Below, one piece after another: positions 35,179-44,674 of a stretch of DNA of 64,000 nt. The position numbers and the translations under genes are program-made. Under the pieces are notes generated by a model. That model ran no database searches and was not told the DNA's origin. It worked only from the letters and a program-made list of their open reading frames with translations. Every line of letters starts with the position of its first letter. Within the stretch, counting starts at the first letter, position 1. Source of the DNA: JAAXQD01 sp963790095 (GTDB taxonomy: Bacteria; Desulfobacterota; Desulfobacteria; Desulfobacterales; UBA11574); NCBI GenBank assembly GCA_963790095.1, contig CAWBNO010000034.1:200242-264241 (forward strand). Direction: 5' to 3'.

Positions 35179-35351
35179 TGTAAAGATTATGGCATTGCTT
35201 TAAGGCATGGAACTCTTTTGAACCGGGCTTTATACCCAGACTTTTCGCAATTGCGCCCCAGCCCCTTATCTTCAATAATTAACAATTAAGATTTATCCCG
35301 CCGGCCCTGCCTGTCCAATGGAATGTTTTTGAAGTTCTTATTCCATGGGGT
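35179..35351. other. Intergenic region with a partial 115-bp repeat
   Basis: The stretch ATTAAGATTTATCCCGCC at 35285-35302 is the first part of the 115-bp repeat, cut off. The rest has no gene. Confidence 0.4.
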
Positions 35352-36974
35352 TCAATCTGCGAATATTAACGGCATGGCCTCATCGTGGATCTGCTGCCAG
35401 CGTTTTTCTCCGCCAAAGCTTTCAATATAAAGCTTCATCTTGGGTTCTGTCCCTGACGGACGGATGGCAAACCAGGAACCGTCAGCGATCACAACCTTGA
35501 CCCCGCCGATGGCGGCTTTGTTTCCCGGAGCGGTTGTCATCACCGCCGTAATGGGCAAACCTGCCATTTTGGTGGTTTTTATGGCGTCGGGTGTCAGGTC
35601 TTTTAAAACCTTTTTTTGTTCATCCAAAATCGGGCCGTCCACTCTTTTGTAATACGGTTCTCCATATACGGGAATCAGTGTGTCCCGATAAATTTCATCC
35701 GGTGTTTTGCCTGTCTTCGCCAATATCTCGGCCGCCAAAAGCGTCATGCAAAAACCGTCTTTGTCCGTGGTCCACACGCTGCCGTCTTTTCGCAAAAATG
35801 ATGCGCCGGCGCTTTCTTCACCGCCAAAGGCAACGGTTCCGCTGAGCATGCCGTCAACAAACCACTTGAACCCGACCGGAACTTCGTAAAGTTCTCTTGT
35901 CAACCCGGCAACGACCTTGTCGATCATACTGCTGCTGACCAGTGTTTTGCCGATTGCCAGATCCTTCCGCCATGCGGGCCTGTTCTGCAAAAGATACCAG
36001 ATGGCCACCGACAGGTAATGATTCGGGTTCATGAGGCCGGCGGGACATACAATACCATGTCTGTCAAAATCGGAATCATTTCCCCAGGCGATATCGAATT
36101 TGTCCGCCATGGCAATCAGGTTGGCCATGGCATAGGGAGAGGAGCAGTCCATCCTGATTTCACCGTCCGAATCAAGGGTCATAAATCCGAAGGTTGGATC
36201 GACCTCCGTGTTAACGATCTCCATATTCAGTTTGTACGTTTCGGCAATGGGTCCCCAGAAATGCACCCCGGAACCACCCATGGGGTCCACGCCGATACGG
36301 ACGCCCTGCTTTTGAATGATATCCATATCGATAACCTGCGCAAGGGCGTCAACGAAGGGTGTAATGAAATCCTGGGCGCGGGTCGTGCCGGCTTGACATG
36401 CTTTCTCATAGGGCATCTTTTTAATAGGCGAACCGCCGGAATTCATCAGCTGATTGGCCCGGTCCTGGACCCAGCCGGTGACCTCCACGTCTGCAGGACC
36501 GCCCTGGGGAGGATTGTATTTGAAGCCGCCGTCCCTTGGTGGATTGTGAGAGGGCGTGATCACCACGCCGTCTGCAAATCCTTTGGTTTTCCCCTGATTA
36601 TATTCCAGAATTAAAAAGGAAATGACCGGCGTTGGGGTATATTCGTCTTTGGAATGGATCACCACGTTGACTTGGTTGGCGGCAAAAACTTCCAGAGCTG
36701 TCCTGAATGCGGCTTCGGAAAGGGCATGGGTGTCGAAACCCAGGTAGAGCGGACCGGTTATTCCCTTTGATGCCCGATATTCGCAAATGGCCTGAGCGGT
36801 TGCAGCGATATGCATTTCATTAAACGTGCCCTTGGTGGAGCAGCCTCTGTGCCCTGAGGTTCCGAAGGATACAGGGCCGGATGGTTTTAGGGTATAGTAA
36901 GAAGCAACCAACCTGGGAATGTTGTCCAGCATAGACTTCAAGGCGGGCTTTCCGGCCAGTTGATGCAGTTTCAT
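35352..36974 (-). CDS. pgm: Phosphoglucomutase
   Basis: A 540-residue alpha-D-phosphohexomutase converting glucose 1-phosphate and glucose 6-phosphate, linking glycolysis to glycogen and cell-envelope sugar synthesis. Landmarks: FGTSGHRG (42-49), the phosphoserine loop VITPSHNPPRDGGFKYN (catalytic Ser), the metal loop GNDSDFDRHGIV, sugar loop GGEESAGASF and phosphate loop RPSGTEPKMKLY. Length matches bacterial Pgm. AAAAAGG lies upstream of ATG. Confidence 0.97.
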   Translation of the reverse strand: MKLHQLAGKPALKSMLDNIPRLVASYYTLKPSGPVSFGTSGHRGCSTKGTFNEMHIAATAQAICEYRASKGITGPLYLGFDTHALSEAAFRTALEVFAANQVNVVIHSKDEYTPTPVISFLILEYNQGKTKGFADGVVITPSHNPPRDGGFKYNPPQGGPADVEVTGWVQDRANQLMNSGGSPIKKMPYEKACQAGTTRAQDFITPFVDALAQVIDMDIIQKQGVRIGVDPMGGSGVHFWGPIAETYKLNMEIVNTEVDPTFGFMTLDSDGEIRMDCSSPYAMANLIAMADKFDIAWGNDSDFDRHGIVCPAGLMNPNHYLSVAIWYLLQNRPAWRKDLAIGKTLVSSSMIDKVVAGLTRELYEVPVGFKWFVDGMLSGTVAFGGEESAGASFLRKDGSVWTTDKDGFCMTLLAAEILAKTGKTPDEIYRDTLIPVYGEPYYKRVDGPILDEQKKVLKDLTPDAIKTTKMAGLPITAVMTTAPGNKAAIGGVKVVIADGSWFAIRPSGTEPKMKLYIESFGGEKRWQQIHDEAMPLIFAD

Positions 36975-37129
36975 TGGCTTTTTTCCTTTTTATTTAAGGG
37001 ACATCTTAACTTATAAACGTCCTTGTTCGAGCAGGAAATATTGATTCCTCCTGGCCAGGTTTTCACCCGCCCCCCCTGTTTTAATCAAGAATCAAGATTT
37101 TACCCCAGACCAAAAATTAACAATTAAGT

Positions 37130-38347
37130 TTATCCCCAATTACCATTTTTGCCAGGAATCCTCCCGGTCATCAAGGCAATCTTAAGCCCGCCATGCGGGA
37201 GCAGATGGGTGGTCGATTTGAAAGGAACCATTCCGGCAAGGCGAGGATTGGGCGAAACCAGAACGAATTTCCACCCTTTATATTCTTTTTTCAGTCTCTC
37301 GCAAACTGACAAAAAAATCGATTTACTTTCTCGTCGCAATCCCAGCCGTCGCCCATACGGCGGATTAAGTGTCACCAGCCCGGGTTGGTCTGTCAGTTCA
37401 GTTGGCGAAAGATCGAAAAAATCCCGGGTAGAAACTGCGACGATGCCGGACAGACCGTACTGAGTCACGCTGTCTTCAAGTTCGCAAGCCGCACGGTCGT
37501 CGCGGTCTGAGGCAAAGATGAAAGGGGTGTTTTTTCGAACGATTTTCTTTTTTGCCGCCTTTTTCATATGCTGCCATCGTTTGGGTTGAAACGAGGGCCA
37601 TTCCATGAAGGCAAAATCCCTGAACTTGCCCGGTGGAATCTTCTGGGCTATCAGGGCGGCCTCAATGGCAAATGTGCCGGAACCGCACATGGGGTCTACA
37701 AGGGGCTCTGACCCGGTGTACCCGGAGAGTATCAGGGAAGCGGCAGCAAGGGTCTCCCGAATGGGTGCCTTGGCTGCGCGGGGTTTGATGCCCCGCTTGT
37801 GAAGCAGATCGCCGCTGCTGTCAATGGACAGGGTGACACGGTTACCTGACAACCGGACAAAGATCTGCTGGGTGACGGTCGGTTCTGGGGTGGCTTCCCC
37901 GGAGAATTCGTTCTGTGCAAAGCGGAAAGCCATACTGGCCTGAACACGCCCGGCAACAGCGTCCTTATGATAAAGCCTTGAATGTCGAGAGGTTACGCGG
38001 ATGTGGGTCGGGGTACCCGGCAGCATGAAAAGCTCCCAGGGAACAGCGAACAGATTTTTTTCGAGTTTCCGAAAATTAGGGGCATTAAACGACTCGATGC
38101 GCATGAGGAGACGGTTGGCGGTGCGAAGTTTCAGATTTGCAAGGTAGCAGTCGTGAAGCCGTCCCTTGAATTTAACCCCGCCTTCGACGATGGTCATGGC
38201 TGTCCCGGACGGCAAAAGGACTTTCAGCTCCTCCTGGCAGATCTTTTCAAGCCCCGGTGCGGTTGCGGCAAAAAACTCCCTTTTTCGACCGATCACATGC
38301 CGCTTTATCCGTTTTTTAAGCAACGTCTCAGTTGTCGCTCTGGTCAT
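37130..38347 (-). CDS. THUMP-domain RNA methyltransferase
   Basis: A 405-residue class I SAM-dependent RNA methyltransferase of the RlmL (YcbY N-terminal)/YpsC type. The N-terminal THUMP region (FFAATAPGLEKICQEELK ... LYHKDAVAGRVQASMAF) binds RNA; SAM motifs follow: EPLVDPMCGSGTFAIEAAL, FASDRDDRAACE and the catalytic NPPYGRRLG. It most likely makes N2-methylguanosine in 23S rRNA. It is solitary. Confidence 0.92.
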   Translation of the reverse strand: MTRATTETLLKKRIKRHVIGRKREFFAATAPGLEKICQEELKVLLPSGTAMTIVEGGVKFKGRLHDCYLANLKLRTANRLLMRIESFNAPNFRKLEKNLFAVPWELFMLPGTPTHIRVTSRHSRLYHKDAVAGRVQASMAFRFAQNEFSGEATPEPTVTQQIFVRLSGNRVTLSIDSSGDLLHKRGIKPRAAKAPIRETLAAASLILSGYTGSEPLVDPMCGSGTFAIEAALIAQKIPPGKFRDFAFMEWPSFQPKRWQHMKKAAKKKIVRKNTPFIFASDRDDRAACELEDSVTQYGLSGIVAVSTRDFFDLSPTELTDQPGLVTLNPPYGRRLGLRRESKSIFLSVCERLKKEYKGWKFVLVSPNPRLAGMVPFKSTTHLLPHGGLKIALMTGRIPGKNGNWG

Positions 38348-38395
38348 TTCTTTTCCATTTCATTCGACTTTTTGCCGAACACCTCTCGATACCTT

Positions 38396-39568
38396 TTATC
38401 TGTTACGGAGATGATCCAGTTTGATCCCGGTCCTTCTTATCAGTTCCGATATTTCAGTCGTGTGTTTTTCGGCGTCAGTTTCGCCGAGTTTAACAAGATG
38501 AGCCAGATATTGCGGATGAAACATGACCATACTCAGCCAATCCGGGCTTGAAGTTTCATGGGTGCCGAGCCCCCGGAATAGATGCCGAAACATATAGGGC
38601 AATTCCGGCTCAAATCCACCTGCCACTTTCCCCAGATCCTCTGAAGGACGCATTGCAAAAAGATTGACCACCTGTCGGTCACCATGCAGTTCTTCAGGAA
38701 TTTGTTCAAGCAATCGGTTGGTACGCTCAAGTGTTCGGACATCCTGATCCAGAGCGTCAAGAAAAATAGCATTCATTAAAGTTCCTGCTATTTGGGCAGG
38801 TGGCGGATACCCAATGCATACGGGAGTGTTTGCATCTACCATGGATCGTAAGTGACGCGTCGAAATCGCAAGAATCTGCTTTGCACCGAGATATATCGCC
38901 GGCGAAAGCGGTGCTGATTGCCGGATACCCCCATCTCCGAACCATGCATTGCCCACTCTAACCGCCGGAGCAATTAATGGCAAAGAAGCCGACGACATAA
39001 TGTGATCGATTGTAATTTCAGTTAGTTCGCTTCGTCGCCAGGGGTGTTTCCACATTCTAATTTCCTTACCCATAACCCATGTCACGGCCTGGCCCGTAGC
39101 GTAGCAAGTTCCTGTAATTGCAAAAGCTTTAAGTTTTCCGTTATCTAAATTTCCTTGGATTCCGGCAATCACATTTCCTTGGGGTAAAAGTGCCCCTTCC
39201 AGAAATTTTCGAAGGGGCGTCGAATCCAACAGGCTTCTCGCAGTCGATACTTTAGGAATCCCCCCGGAAATTAGACGAACTCCCCATCTTAAAATGTTTT
39301 GGATAAGTTCCCAGGTGTCCATACAGAAAACCTGATCAACGGTTAGCCCAAGCCATAGGTCGGATAGTTCTTCCACAGCCTCTGCAAAGGTGCCCTTGTG
39401 ATTTGCCAGAAAAGCTGCATTTATAGCTCCCGCGGAAACCCCGGTGATTATGGGGATGTCAAGGTCGGGGAAACTCCGGGCAAGGCACCGCAAAAATCCG
39501 ACTTGATAAGCGGCTCTTGCACCGCCGCCACTTAATACGAGTGCCAACCTGTTTCTGTCGCCTTCCAT
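38396..39568 (-). CDS. Patatin-like phospholipase
   Basis: A 390-residue lipid acyl hydrolase. It begins MEGDRNRLALVLSGGGARAAY with the oxyanion loop GGGARAA, then the nucleophile elbow ITGVSAGAINAA and the catalytic Asp in FGDGGIRQSAPLSPAI. It probably acts on membrane or storage lipids and is not secreted. The start has only a weak ribosome site. Confidence 0.93.
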   Translation of the reverse strand: MEGDRNRLALVLSGGGARAAYQVGFLRCLARSFPDLDIPIITGVSAGAINAAFLANHKGTFAEAVEELSDLWLGLTVDQVFCMDTWELIQNILRWGVRLISGGIPKVSTARSLLDSTPLRKFLEGALLPQGNVIAGIQGNLDNGKLKAFAITGTCYATGQAVTWVMGKEIRMWKHPWRRSELTEITIDHIMSSASLPLIAPAVRVGNAWFGDGGIRQSAPLSPAIYLGAKQILAISTRHLRSMVDANTPVCIGYPPPAQIAGTLMNAIFLDALDQDVRTLERTNRLLEQIPEELHGDRQVVNLFAMRPSEDLGKVAGGFEPELPYMFRHLFRGLGTHETSSPDWLSMVMFHPQYLAHLVKLGETDAEKHTTEISELIRRTGIKLDHLRNR

Positions 39569-39602
39569 TAAATGCTCTTCTTTTCCGCTCGTGCGAGAGG
39601 TT

Positions 39603-40130
39603 TCAGAACGTTATTGATTTGTTTATGGTCGTCCCGGAAGTTTCAAGTTCTGAATGATTTTTGTGACCAGACCACTTAGGCAGATCATCGTTTATATCCA
39701 TAACCCGAACACCATAGAAGATGTGGCAGGTTGGTTTGAATTTCGCCGGAACTTTTGATAGACCCCCAAAATTAAAAAGTGATGGAAACCCAAGCCACAT
39801 ATTACGTCCTTCATCAGCAATGAGGGTGCCGCATAACGCACAACTGACTTTGCAAGGAAGAATTCTCTCGTGTTCATTGAGTTCACTGTTGTAAAAGTTT
39901 AGATGATCAATGCCTTTCGTAATTCTGACGTCATGTTTGTGAAATATAGCTGCCCATTGCATAGGGGCCCCATGCAGTTTTTGGCATGCCAGGCAATGAC
40001 ATATTTTTGCATCTACAGGATCCGAACACACTTCGTATTGTACCGCATCGCAGTAGCAACTTGCACGGTATTTAGCTGTAAAATTAACATCTGTAATCGA
40101 CGCATAATTTGATCCAAATTCTTTATTCAT
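39603..40130 (-). CDS. GFA-family (Mss4-like) protein
   Basis: About 175 residues. The zinc motif CYCDAVQYEV, CHCLACQKLHGAPMQWA and CALCGTLIADEGRNMW match the glutathione-dependent formaldehyde-activating (GFA) fold that holds two zinc ions. Bacterial members are of unknown substrate. I choose ATG at 40130 because AAGGT is well spaced. The last residues (GTTINKSITF) come from the dispersed TGGTCGTCCCGG repeat, so the natural end may be lost. Confidence 0.83.
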   Translation of the reverse strand: MNKEFGSNYASITDVNFTAKYRASCYCDAVQYEVCSDPVDAKICHCLACQKLHGAPMQWAAIFHKHDVRITKGIDHLNFYNSELNEHERILPCKVSCALCGTLIADEGRNMWLGFPSLFNFGGLSKVPAKFKPTCHIFYGVRVMDINDDLPKWSGHKNHSELETSGTTINKSITF

Positions 40131-40612
40131 GTTAATCATACCTTAATTGAGCAAAAATAGCGGCTTGTCCGCCTCTGGCGAGGATGCCCTTTAAATTACA
40201 ACCCTAATTGAGCGAAAGCTTAGGATGCCCCAGATCCAAGGCATCAAGGACGAAGCCCCGCAGACAAAGCGGGATAGACCTCCGTCATCTACTGCGAGCC
40301 CTTGATAACGAAGGAGATAGGGTATTATCAGTTTTTCCGAAGGGCAAACAAAATGGGATTGTATTAAAAGATTTATATCTAATCTATAGAAGCGGTGTGA
40401 AAATACATTTGTATCAACAAAATATATAAAAAACTAATCAGTTATAATATTTTTCCCAGTTTGTTTGCGATCAATTAGGGTAAAAGTTTCTGTCTTAACC
40501 TTTGGTTTGTCAGTTTCCTGCGGGACTCGTTGTTTTTTCAAAGCAACTCAATAATTAAAAATTTAGATGCGATCCCCATGTTATTCAGTTGATTTGAGCC
40601 GCTATAAACATA

Positions 40613-40641
40613 AAACCCCAGCTCTATTTAGAAGCGGGGTT
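40613..40641 (-). terminator. Terminator-like hairpin
   Basis: AACCCC-AGCT pairs with AGCGGGGTT around a short loop and is followed on the minus strand by TTTTAT. No gene ends directly before it. Confidence 0.35.
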
Positions 40642-40864
40642 CCTTGTCATCATCGCATATGCTTTTCTTTTGTTTAGGGTTAAAGAACTTGTTTCAATAT
40701 CTGTCATCTATTCGCATAGTTACTACAATCAGTCAAGGCTAATTTCAAAATCCTATATAGTAGCAGTTACATCGTTTAAATGGATATTTATACAGTTAGA
40801 GATATTGAGCAAGAGACATCCAATCTCCCGATTCTTAGAATGCTTGCTTTATTTAATTCTTATT

Positions 40865-40897
40865 TAATCAAGAATCAAGGTTTAACCCCAGCCTTTC
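40865..40897. repeat. REP-like motif D (AATCAAGAATCAAGGTTTAA)
   Basis: The core AATCAAG-ATCAAGGTTTGACCCC-AGCC occurs also at 37083, 42011, 44611, 49516 and 63913, often with AGCGAAGGCTGAT before it. Confidence 0.6.
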
Positions 40898-41003
40898 TTC
40901 CGCAAAAAGGTAGGTGGTATCACAAACATTTTTTCAAGAAAGGCAAAAAATCACAGATGTCCCGTTTATTTTTCCGAAGCGGTGTTAGATGAGCAACTAA
41001 GAA

Positions 41004-41423
41004 TCATCCGATCAATTTCGCTGAAAGATTGATTTCTGTACCGGCAAATAGTCTTGAAATTGGGCATTTCTCCTTGGCTTTTTGAGCATATTGAGCAAAT
41101 TTATCAGGATCCAGGCCGGGCACCTCTGCTTCACAATCTAAGTCAATACTGGTAATCTTCGGGCCGTCATCTTCTCCCAAATGAATTGAAGCCGTTGTCT
41201 GTACCCTTTTAGGCGTAAAATTATCCGCACTCATAATAGCGGCAAGGTACATTGAAAAGCATCCAGAATGGGCAGCCCCAACAAGCTCTTCAGGATTTGT
41301 GCCTTTCCCCTCTTCAAAACGCGATGCAAATGTAAAAGGTCCTTCAATTTCACCATATTTCATTACACCGTTGCCTTCTTTCAGCGTGCCATTCCATCTG
41401 GCAGTTGCTTTACGTGTCGCCAT
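41004..41423 (-). CDS. OsmC-family peroxide-resistance protein
   Basis: A 139-residue OsmC/Ohr protein: MATRKATARWNGTLKEGNGV, the first conserved Cys in HSGCFSMYLA and the second in AKEKCPISRLFAGTEI. Thiol peroxidases of this family reduce organic hydroperoxides in the cytosol. The start has CAGGAGG upstream. Function fits an anaerobe with oxygen stress; OsmC rather than Ohr by length and motif spacing. Confidence 0.93.
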   Translation of the reverse strand: MATRKATARWNGTLKEGNGVMKYGEIEGPFTFASRFEEGKGTNPEELVGAAHSGCFSMYLAAIMSADNFTPKRVQTTASIHLGEDDGPKITSIDLDCEAEVPGLDPDKFAQYAQKAKEKCPISRLFAGTEINLSAKLIG

Positions 41424-41625
41424 ATTTTCCTCCTGTTCAGGTAAAGGGTTAAACCGCTAATATTTGATTTTCGTTTGCGATTTTTACAGGGAGCTATCTA
41501 TCCTCTTAAATCTGGTGTCATCGCTCTGTCAATCTCCGACCGAACGCTTAAGCAACTAACATAATCACTAATCAAAAAATTACCATAGAATGAGAAAATC
41601 AAGCAAATAAAAAACAGATAATAAA

Positions 41626-41658
41626 AATAGGCAGGGGCATTGCTGAACCCTGCCTATT
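41626..41658 (-). terminator. Intrinsic terminator
   Basis: AATAGGCAGGG and CCCTGCCTATT form an 11-bp stem; on the minus strand TTTTTAT follows. It ends transcripts of the fragment at 41701. Confidence 0.75.
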
Positions 41659-41700
41659 AATAAATGGCATAAAAACCGAACCTCTCAAGCTCTGGGTCAA

Positions 41701-42003
41701 TCATTTTTTAGGCAGTGTATAGGTCGAAGTGACTTCAACGACCATGTCACCTTTGGTTTCATCCTTGGTATAGGATGTAATGTATTTTCCGGCAAATGAG
41801 ACCTTCCCTTTTATTCCTTCAGACCTGCCGGTCCCCTTGTTGTGTTCACCACTGCCCTTTATTGAGTATAGCTTTTCGCCAGAAGGCACCCAACTGGTAC
41901 CTTGATACTTTGATATAATTGAAGAACCGTCTTCAAAGGTATAATCGCTATACCCCCAAAATGAACCTTCCTGCCCCCTCTTTCTCGTCGGGCCGTGGCT
42001 CAC
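41701..42003 (-). pseudogene. N-terminally truncated small protein
   Basis: The frame reads GYSDYTFEDGSSIISKYQGT ... KGKVSFAGKYITSYTKDETK ... VEVTSTYTLPKK, which looks like the C-terminal part of a small beta-rich protein with a normal end and a terminator. The first ~15 residues (SHGPTRKRGQEGSFW) come from the repeat at 41975-42055, so the original start, possibly with a signal peptide, is gone. Confidence 0.55.
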
Positions 42004-42010
42004 AGTTCAC

Positions 42011-42055
42011 AGCGAAGGCTGATAATCAAGGATCAAGGTTTGACCCCAGCCTTTC
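42011..42055. repeat. REP-like motif D
   Basis: AGCGAAGGCTGATAATCAAG then GATCAAGGTTTGACCCCAGC. Upstream, CTCTTTCTCGTCGGGCC matches CTCCTTTCTTGTCAGGCC at 44585, so the shared unit is about 80 bp. Confidence 0.65.
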
Positions 42056-42130
42056 TCAAGCTGAATGTTAATTTCAAAATATTACAAACGTTATACCACT
42101 CATATAACAGTCTTACTTAAGAAACACATC

Positions 42131-42937
42131 TCACCATATTTTTACAGCCACAGGGTCTGCGCTTCGGGCATGGAGTGTAATGGCGTCATTGTGGCAGGTT
42201 GCGCGACATATCCCACAACCGAAACATTGGCGAACGTCTATCTCCACTTTCTTATTCGCTACGGAATAACGGATTGCCCCGAAATGGCATTGCCGCATGC
42301 AATTCCGGCACCCATTGCAGGCGTCTAAATCCACTTGCGCGATATACTCACCCCGAAACATTGTTTGGTAGTAACTGCGTGAATAGGAAATACGATACGC
42401 GATGCAATCCTTGTCACAATTGCATACCGCACCAATATACGGGGTTTTGAACGTCCAGATGGAATGAAACAGACCTTTTTGACCCAGAATACGGATCGAC
42501 TCAATTGCCTCGGAAGATTTGATAACCTCGAGGTTGAAAGAGTTGTCAACTTCAGCAGCCAGCTGTGGGTCAGCCGTTAAGGCATAACAGTATCGTGCGT
42601 TTTTCTGCCCAGCGGTCACCCGGCGGCATGGACACGACAGCCGATAAATTCCATCCATCTGGGCAAGGATTTTCTCCATATCCTCCAAGGGGACGATTTG
42701 ACCGAAGTGATCCCGCTTCTGTGATCGTGTGAGAAAAGGTTTTGCTAAATTGAGAAATGGCGTACGCGAGAGCTTCTCCAACTGAGTTAGGCTTCTGGGA
42801 ATTCGTTCTTCGAAAGTATTTGCGAAATAACTCATATACCCAATTCGGTCCTGCTGGTGCAGAAGCTCCTTTGAGTAGTTTTCCATTGCAAGATACCATT
42901 TCTCGCCATCACCGTGTTTTACACAAAATTCGCACAT
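42131..42937 (-). CDS. Ferredoxin-like protein with C-terminal 8Fe domain
   Basis: A 268-residue cytosolic protein. The C terminus has two 4Fe-4S motifs: CNGCRNCMRQCHFGAI and CFGCGICRATCHNDAI. The N part contains YRLSCPCRRVTAGQKNARYC and CNCDKDCIAYRIS with extra cysteines, and a long helical start. It resembles adaptor ferredoxins of anaerobic redox complexes, but no enzyme partner is adjacent. ATG at 42937 follows AATGGAGAACC. Confidence 0.88.
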   Translation of the reverse strand: MCEFCVKHGDGEKWYLAMENYSKELLHQQDRIGYMSYFANTFEERIPRSLTQLEKLSRTPFLNLAKPFLTRSQKRDHFGQIVPLEDMEKILAQMDGIYRLSCPCRRVTAGQKNARYCYALTADPQLAAEVDNSFNLEVIKSSEAIESIRILGQKGLFHSIWTFKTPYIGAVCNCDKDCIAYRISYSRSYYQTMFRGEYIAQVDLDACNGCRNCMRQCHFGAIRYSVANKKVEIDVRQCFGCGICRATCHNDAITLHARSADPVAVKIW

Positions 42938-42973
42938 ATCGGGTTCTCCATTAAAGACAATTCCAAGAATTTC

Positions 42974-43108
42974 TCATCTGATCAAAGGGTTATAGTAAGC
43001 CTCCACAACCTCCTCGTACGCCTCCTTTTCCTCTTCGACCGCCGCATTGCGGCGCTCCAACACCCACAGAAATGTCGATGTGACTTCTAGCAGATTGTTC
43101 GGATTACC
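42974..43108 (-). pseudogene. Gene-end fragment upstream of the ferredoxin gene
   Basis: A stop-limited frame reads GNPNNLLEVTSTFLWVLERR, then NAAVEEEKEAYEEVVEAYYN and PLIR, a good amphipathic helical tail. No start codon is present, so only the end of an upstream gene survives. It lies 36 bases before the ferredoxin start, in operon-like spacing. Confidence 0.35.
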
Positions 43109-43150
43109 TCAATAGTTGCCTATCTTCAATTTAAGACGCTGATACAACTT

Positions 43151-44242
43151 TTAATAAGAAAAAGAGATCGTGAAGGACCCAAAGCCATACGGATCTTGTT
43201 GTTCTTCGAATTCTTTGGTCCGAAATGTATAACCATAGCTGAATTTAAACTCTTGATAGTAAACTGCTATGCCTACCATTAGGTCTGCAACAAAATATTT
43301 CTTGTCCACACTATGGCTATCTTTGAATGAATTACCATCGAGAAAAATATCTCGTAATACTAAGCGACTATCCAATATGGCAAACAGATGGACGCTGGAA
43401 AGAATTCTTCTGAAATCTCCAGTCTCATCATGATTGAAAGCTGGGTTTGTTTCACATCCCGGCCGAATTGGGCAACTGCCGAAGTCACCAGGGATAAACC
43501 ATCCCAGACGAAATTCGGCACCACCATTTGCGTAAATGGCCACATTGCCGATCCGTCCGCCTATATGAGGTATCAAATCATAGCCAAAGCCAATTTGGTT
43601 CTGTGAGTAAAGCACCCGCCACTTGGTTTCATAAACAGCTTCTATTGTCGGTTCGTTTTGAAGTTGATTATCCCAACCTTGAGCACGTGGAACTTCAATC
43701 AAGTCATGCACAAAATCTTGGGTTTCCTGAGCAAGGGAAGCTGGACCTACAACACCGACATTGAGTTGCCAGGTATCTTTTCGGTTACTGAATATGCTAT
43801 TAAATCCGACTCCGAAATAAAGGTAACCCGCATACGGACGATCGTCTTCGATTAGTTCACTGGTTTGTGTATCTTCAGGGGTAAACATCAACTGTCCGAT
43901 CGATAATGATATAGCACGTTGGGCGGTCGGGTTCTTTACAAAAGGCAACCGGTTGATAATCGGATAACTCCAACCAGGCAGGCGTCCATCTTCTGGCTTG
44001 CTTTCCACGTAAGGAGTACTCCAGCTTAGTTGGATACCGTTAGTATAATTGCTGTCAGTGCCTCCAAATGTATCATTTTCCCAGTATAGTGTGAAATTAT
44101 CGAAAAAATTTTCTTTCTTTTCTTTTTCGGCAAACGCGGATGACGGAAGTAAAAAGAAAAGTGTCAATATTGTTAGAAAGGCGATTTTGAGGTTCAAATA
44201 TAGAATGCGGTTTATCAGTCGGCTGAAAAACAATATTTTCAT
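43151..44242 (-). CDS. LpxR-like lipid A 3'-O-deacylase
   Basis: A 363-residue outer-membrane protein with a signal peptide (LKIAFLTILTLFFLLPSSAFA-EK). The active-site region LYWENDTFGGTDSNYTNG and the VHDLIEVPRAQGWDNQL stretch with the histidine match the LpxR family, which trims the 3' acyloxyacyl group of lipid A in a calcium-dependent manner. Alternating hydrophobic strands suggest a beta barrel. It ends GSFTISFSY, with a terminal aromatic. The ribosome site is weak. Confidence 0.88.
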   Translation of the reverse strand: MKILFFSRLINRILYLNLKIAFLTILTLFFLLPSSAFAEKEKKENFFDNFTLYWENDTFGGTDSNYTNGIQLSWSTPYVESKPEDGRLPGWSYPIINRLPFVKNPTAQRAISLSIGQLMFTPEDTQTSELIEDDRPYAGYLYFGVGFNSIFSNRKDTWQLNVGVVGPASLAQETQDFVHDLIEVPRAQGWDNQLQNEPTIEAVYETKWRVLYSQNQIGFGYDLIPHIGGRIGNVAIYANGGAEFRLGWFIPGDFGSCPIRPGCETNPAFNHDETGDFRRILSSVHLFAILDSRLVLRDIFLDGNSFKDSHSVDKKYFVADLMVGIAVYYQEFKFSYGYTFRTKEFEEQQDPYGFGSFTISFSY

Positions 44243-44380
44243 TTAGCGCCTGCGTATTAGATATGTACGAGTTAAGGCCGTGTTTAGACACTAATCAGAA
44301 GCTGTCATATCTTGATCTCAATAACAATTTAATTACAGATATCGTTCAAAGTACGATAAACAAATCGATTTTTTTATATA
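44243..44380. other. Intergenic region upstream of lpxR-like gene
   Basis: Contains the repeat TTAATTACAGATATCGTTC (44330-44372), also at 47181-47222, with the dyad ATCGT/ACGAT. No gene. Confidence 0.45.
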
Positions 44381-44556
44381 GCCATTTCAAAACCTTCCGG
44401 TGAGTGATTTTTGAGTCTTTGTCGAAAAGCGCTTAGCGATACGACGCGTAAAATTTGTAGCTGTCTGAGGGCGTTAGCCCGAGTTCTCAAATTTGCACAG
44501 CGAGCTTAGCGCTTTACAAAAGGCTCAAGCCAACGAATGGGAGGTTTTGAAACAGC
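44381..44556. repeat. MITE-like palindromic element B-related
   Basis: Inverted ends GCCATTTCAAAACCTTCC and the complement of GGGAGGTTTTGAAACAGC. The core GAGGGCGTTAGCCCGAGTTC also occurs at 29615. No open frame. Confidence 0.65.
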
Positions 44557-44674
44557 TTCTAAGTAAATGCTACGTCTGCCCCTACTCCTTTCTTGTCAGG
44601 CCGAAGCTGCAGCGAAGGCTGATAATCAAGGATCAAAGTTTGACCCCAGCCTTTACCCAGCCTTTATTTTGGGT
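44557..44674. other. Region with REP-like motif D
   Basis: AGCGAAGGCTGATAATCAAG and GATCAAAGTTTGACCCC run from 44611 to 44654. No gene. Confidence 0.5.

Larger units (their letters stand above)
40131..41003. other. Gene-poor region with repeats
   Basis: No gene is supported in 870 bp. ACCTTAATTGAGC and ACCCTAATTGAGC at 40141 and 40199 form a direct repeat that recurs at 47228. A terminator-like hairpin and two REP-like motifs (listed) are present. Two plus-strand frames (40208-40429, 40780-40992) look non-coding. Confidence 0.45.

Noticed and set aside
40208..40429. Plus-strand frame MSESLGCPRSKASRTKPRRQ...
   Set aside because: Low-complexity and no ribosome site; looks like noncoding repeat DNA.
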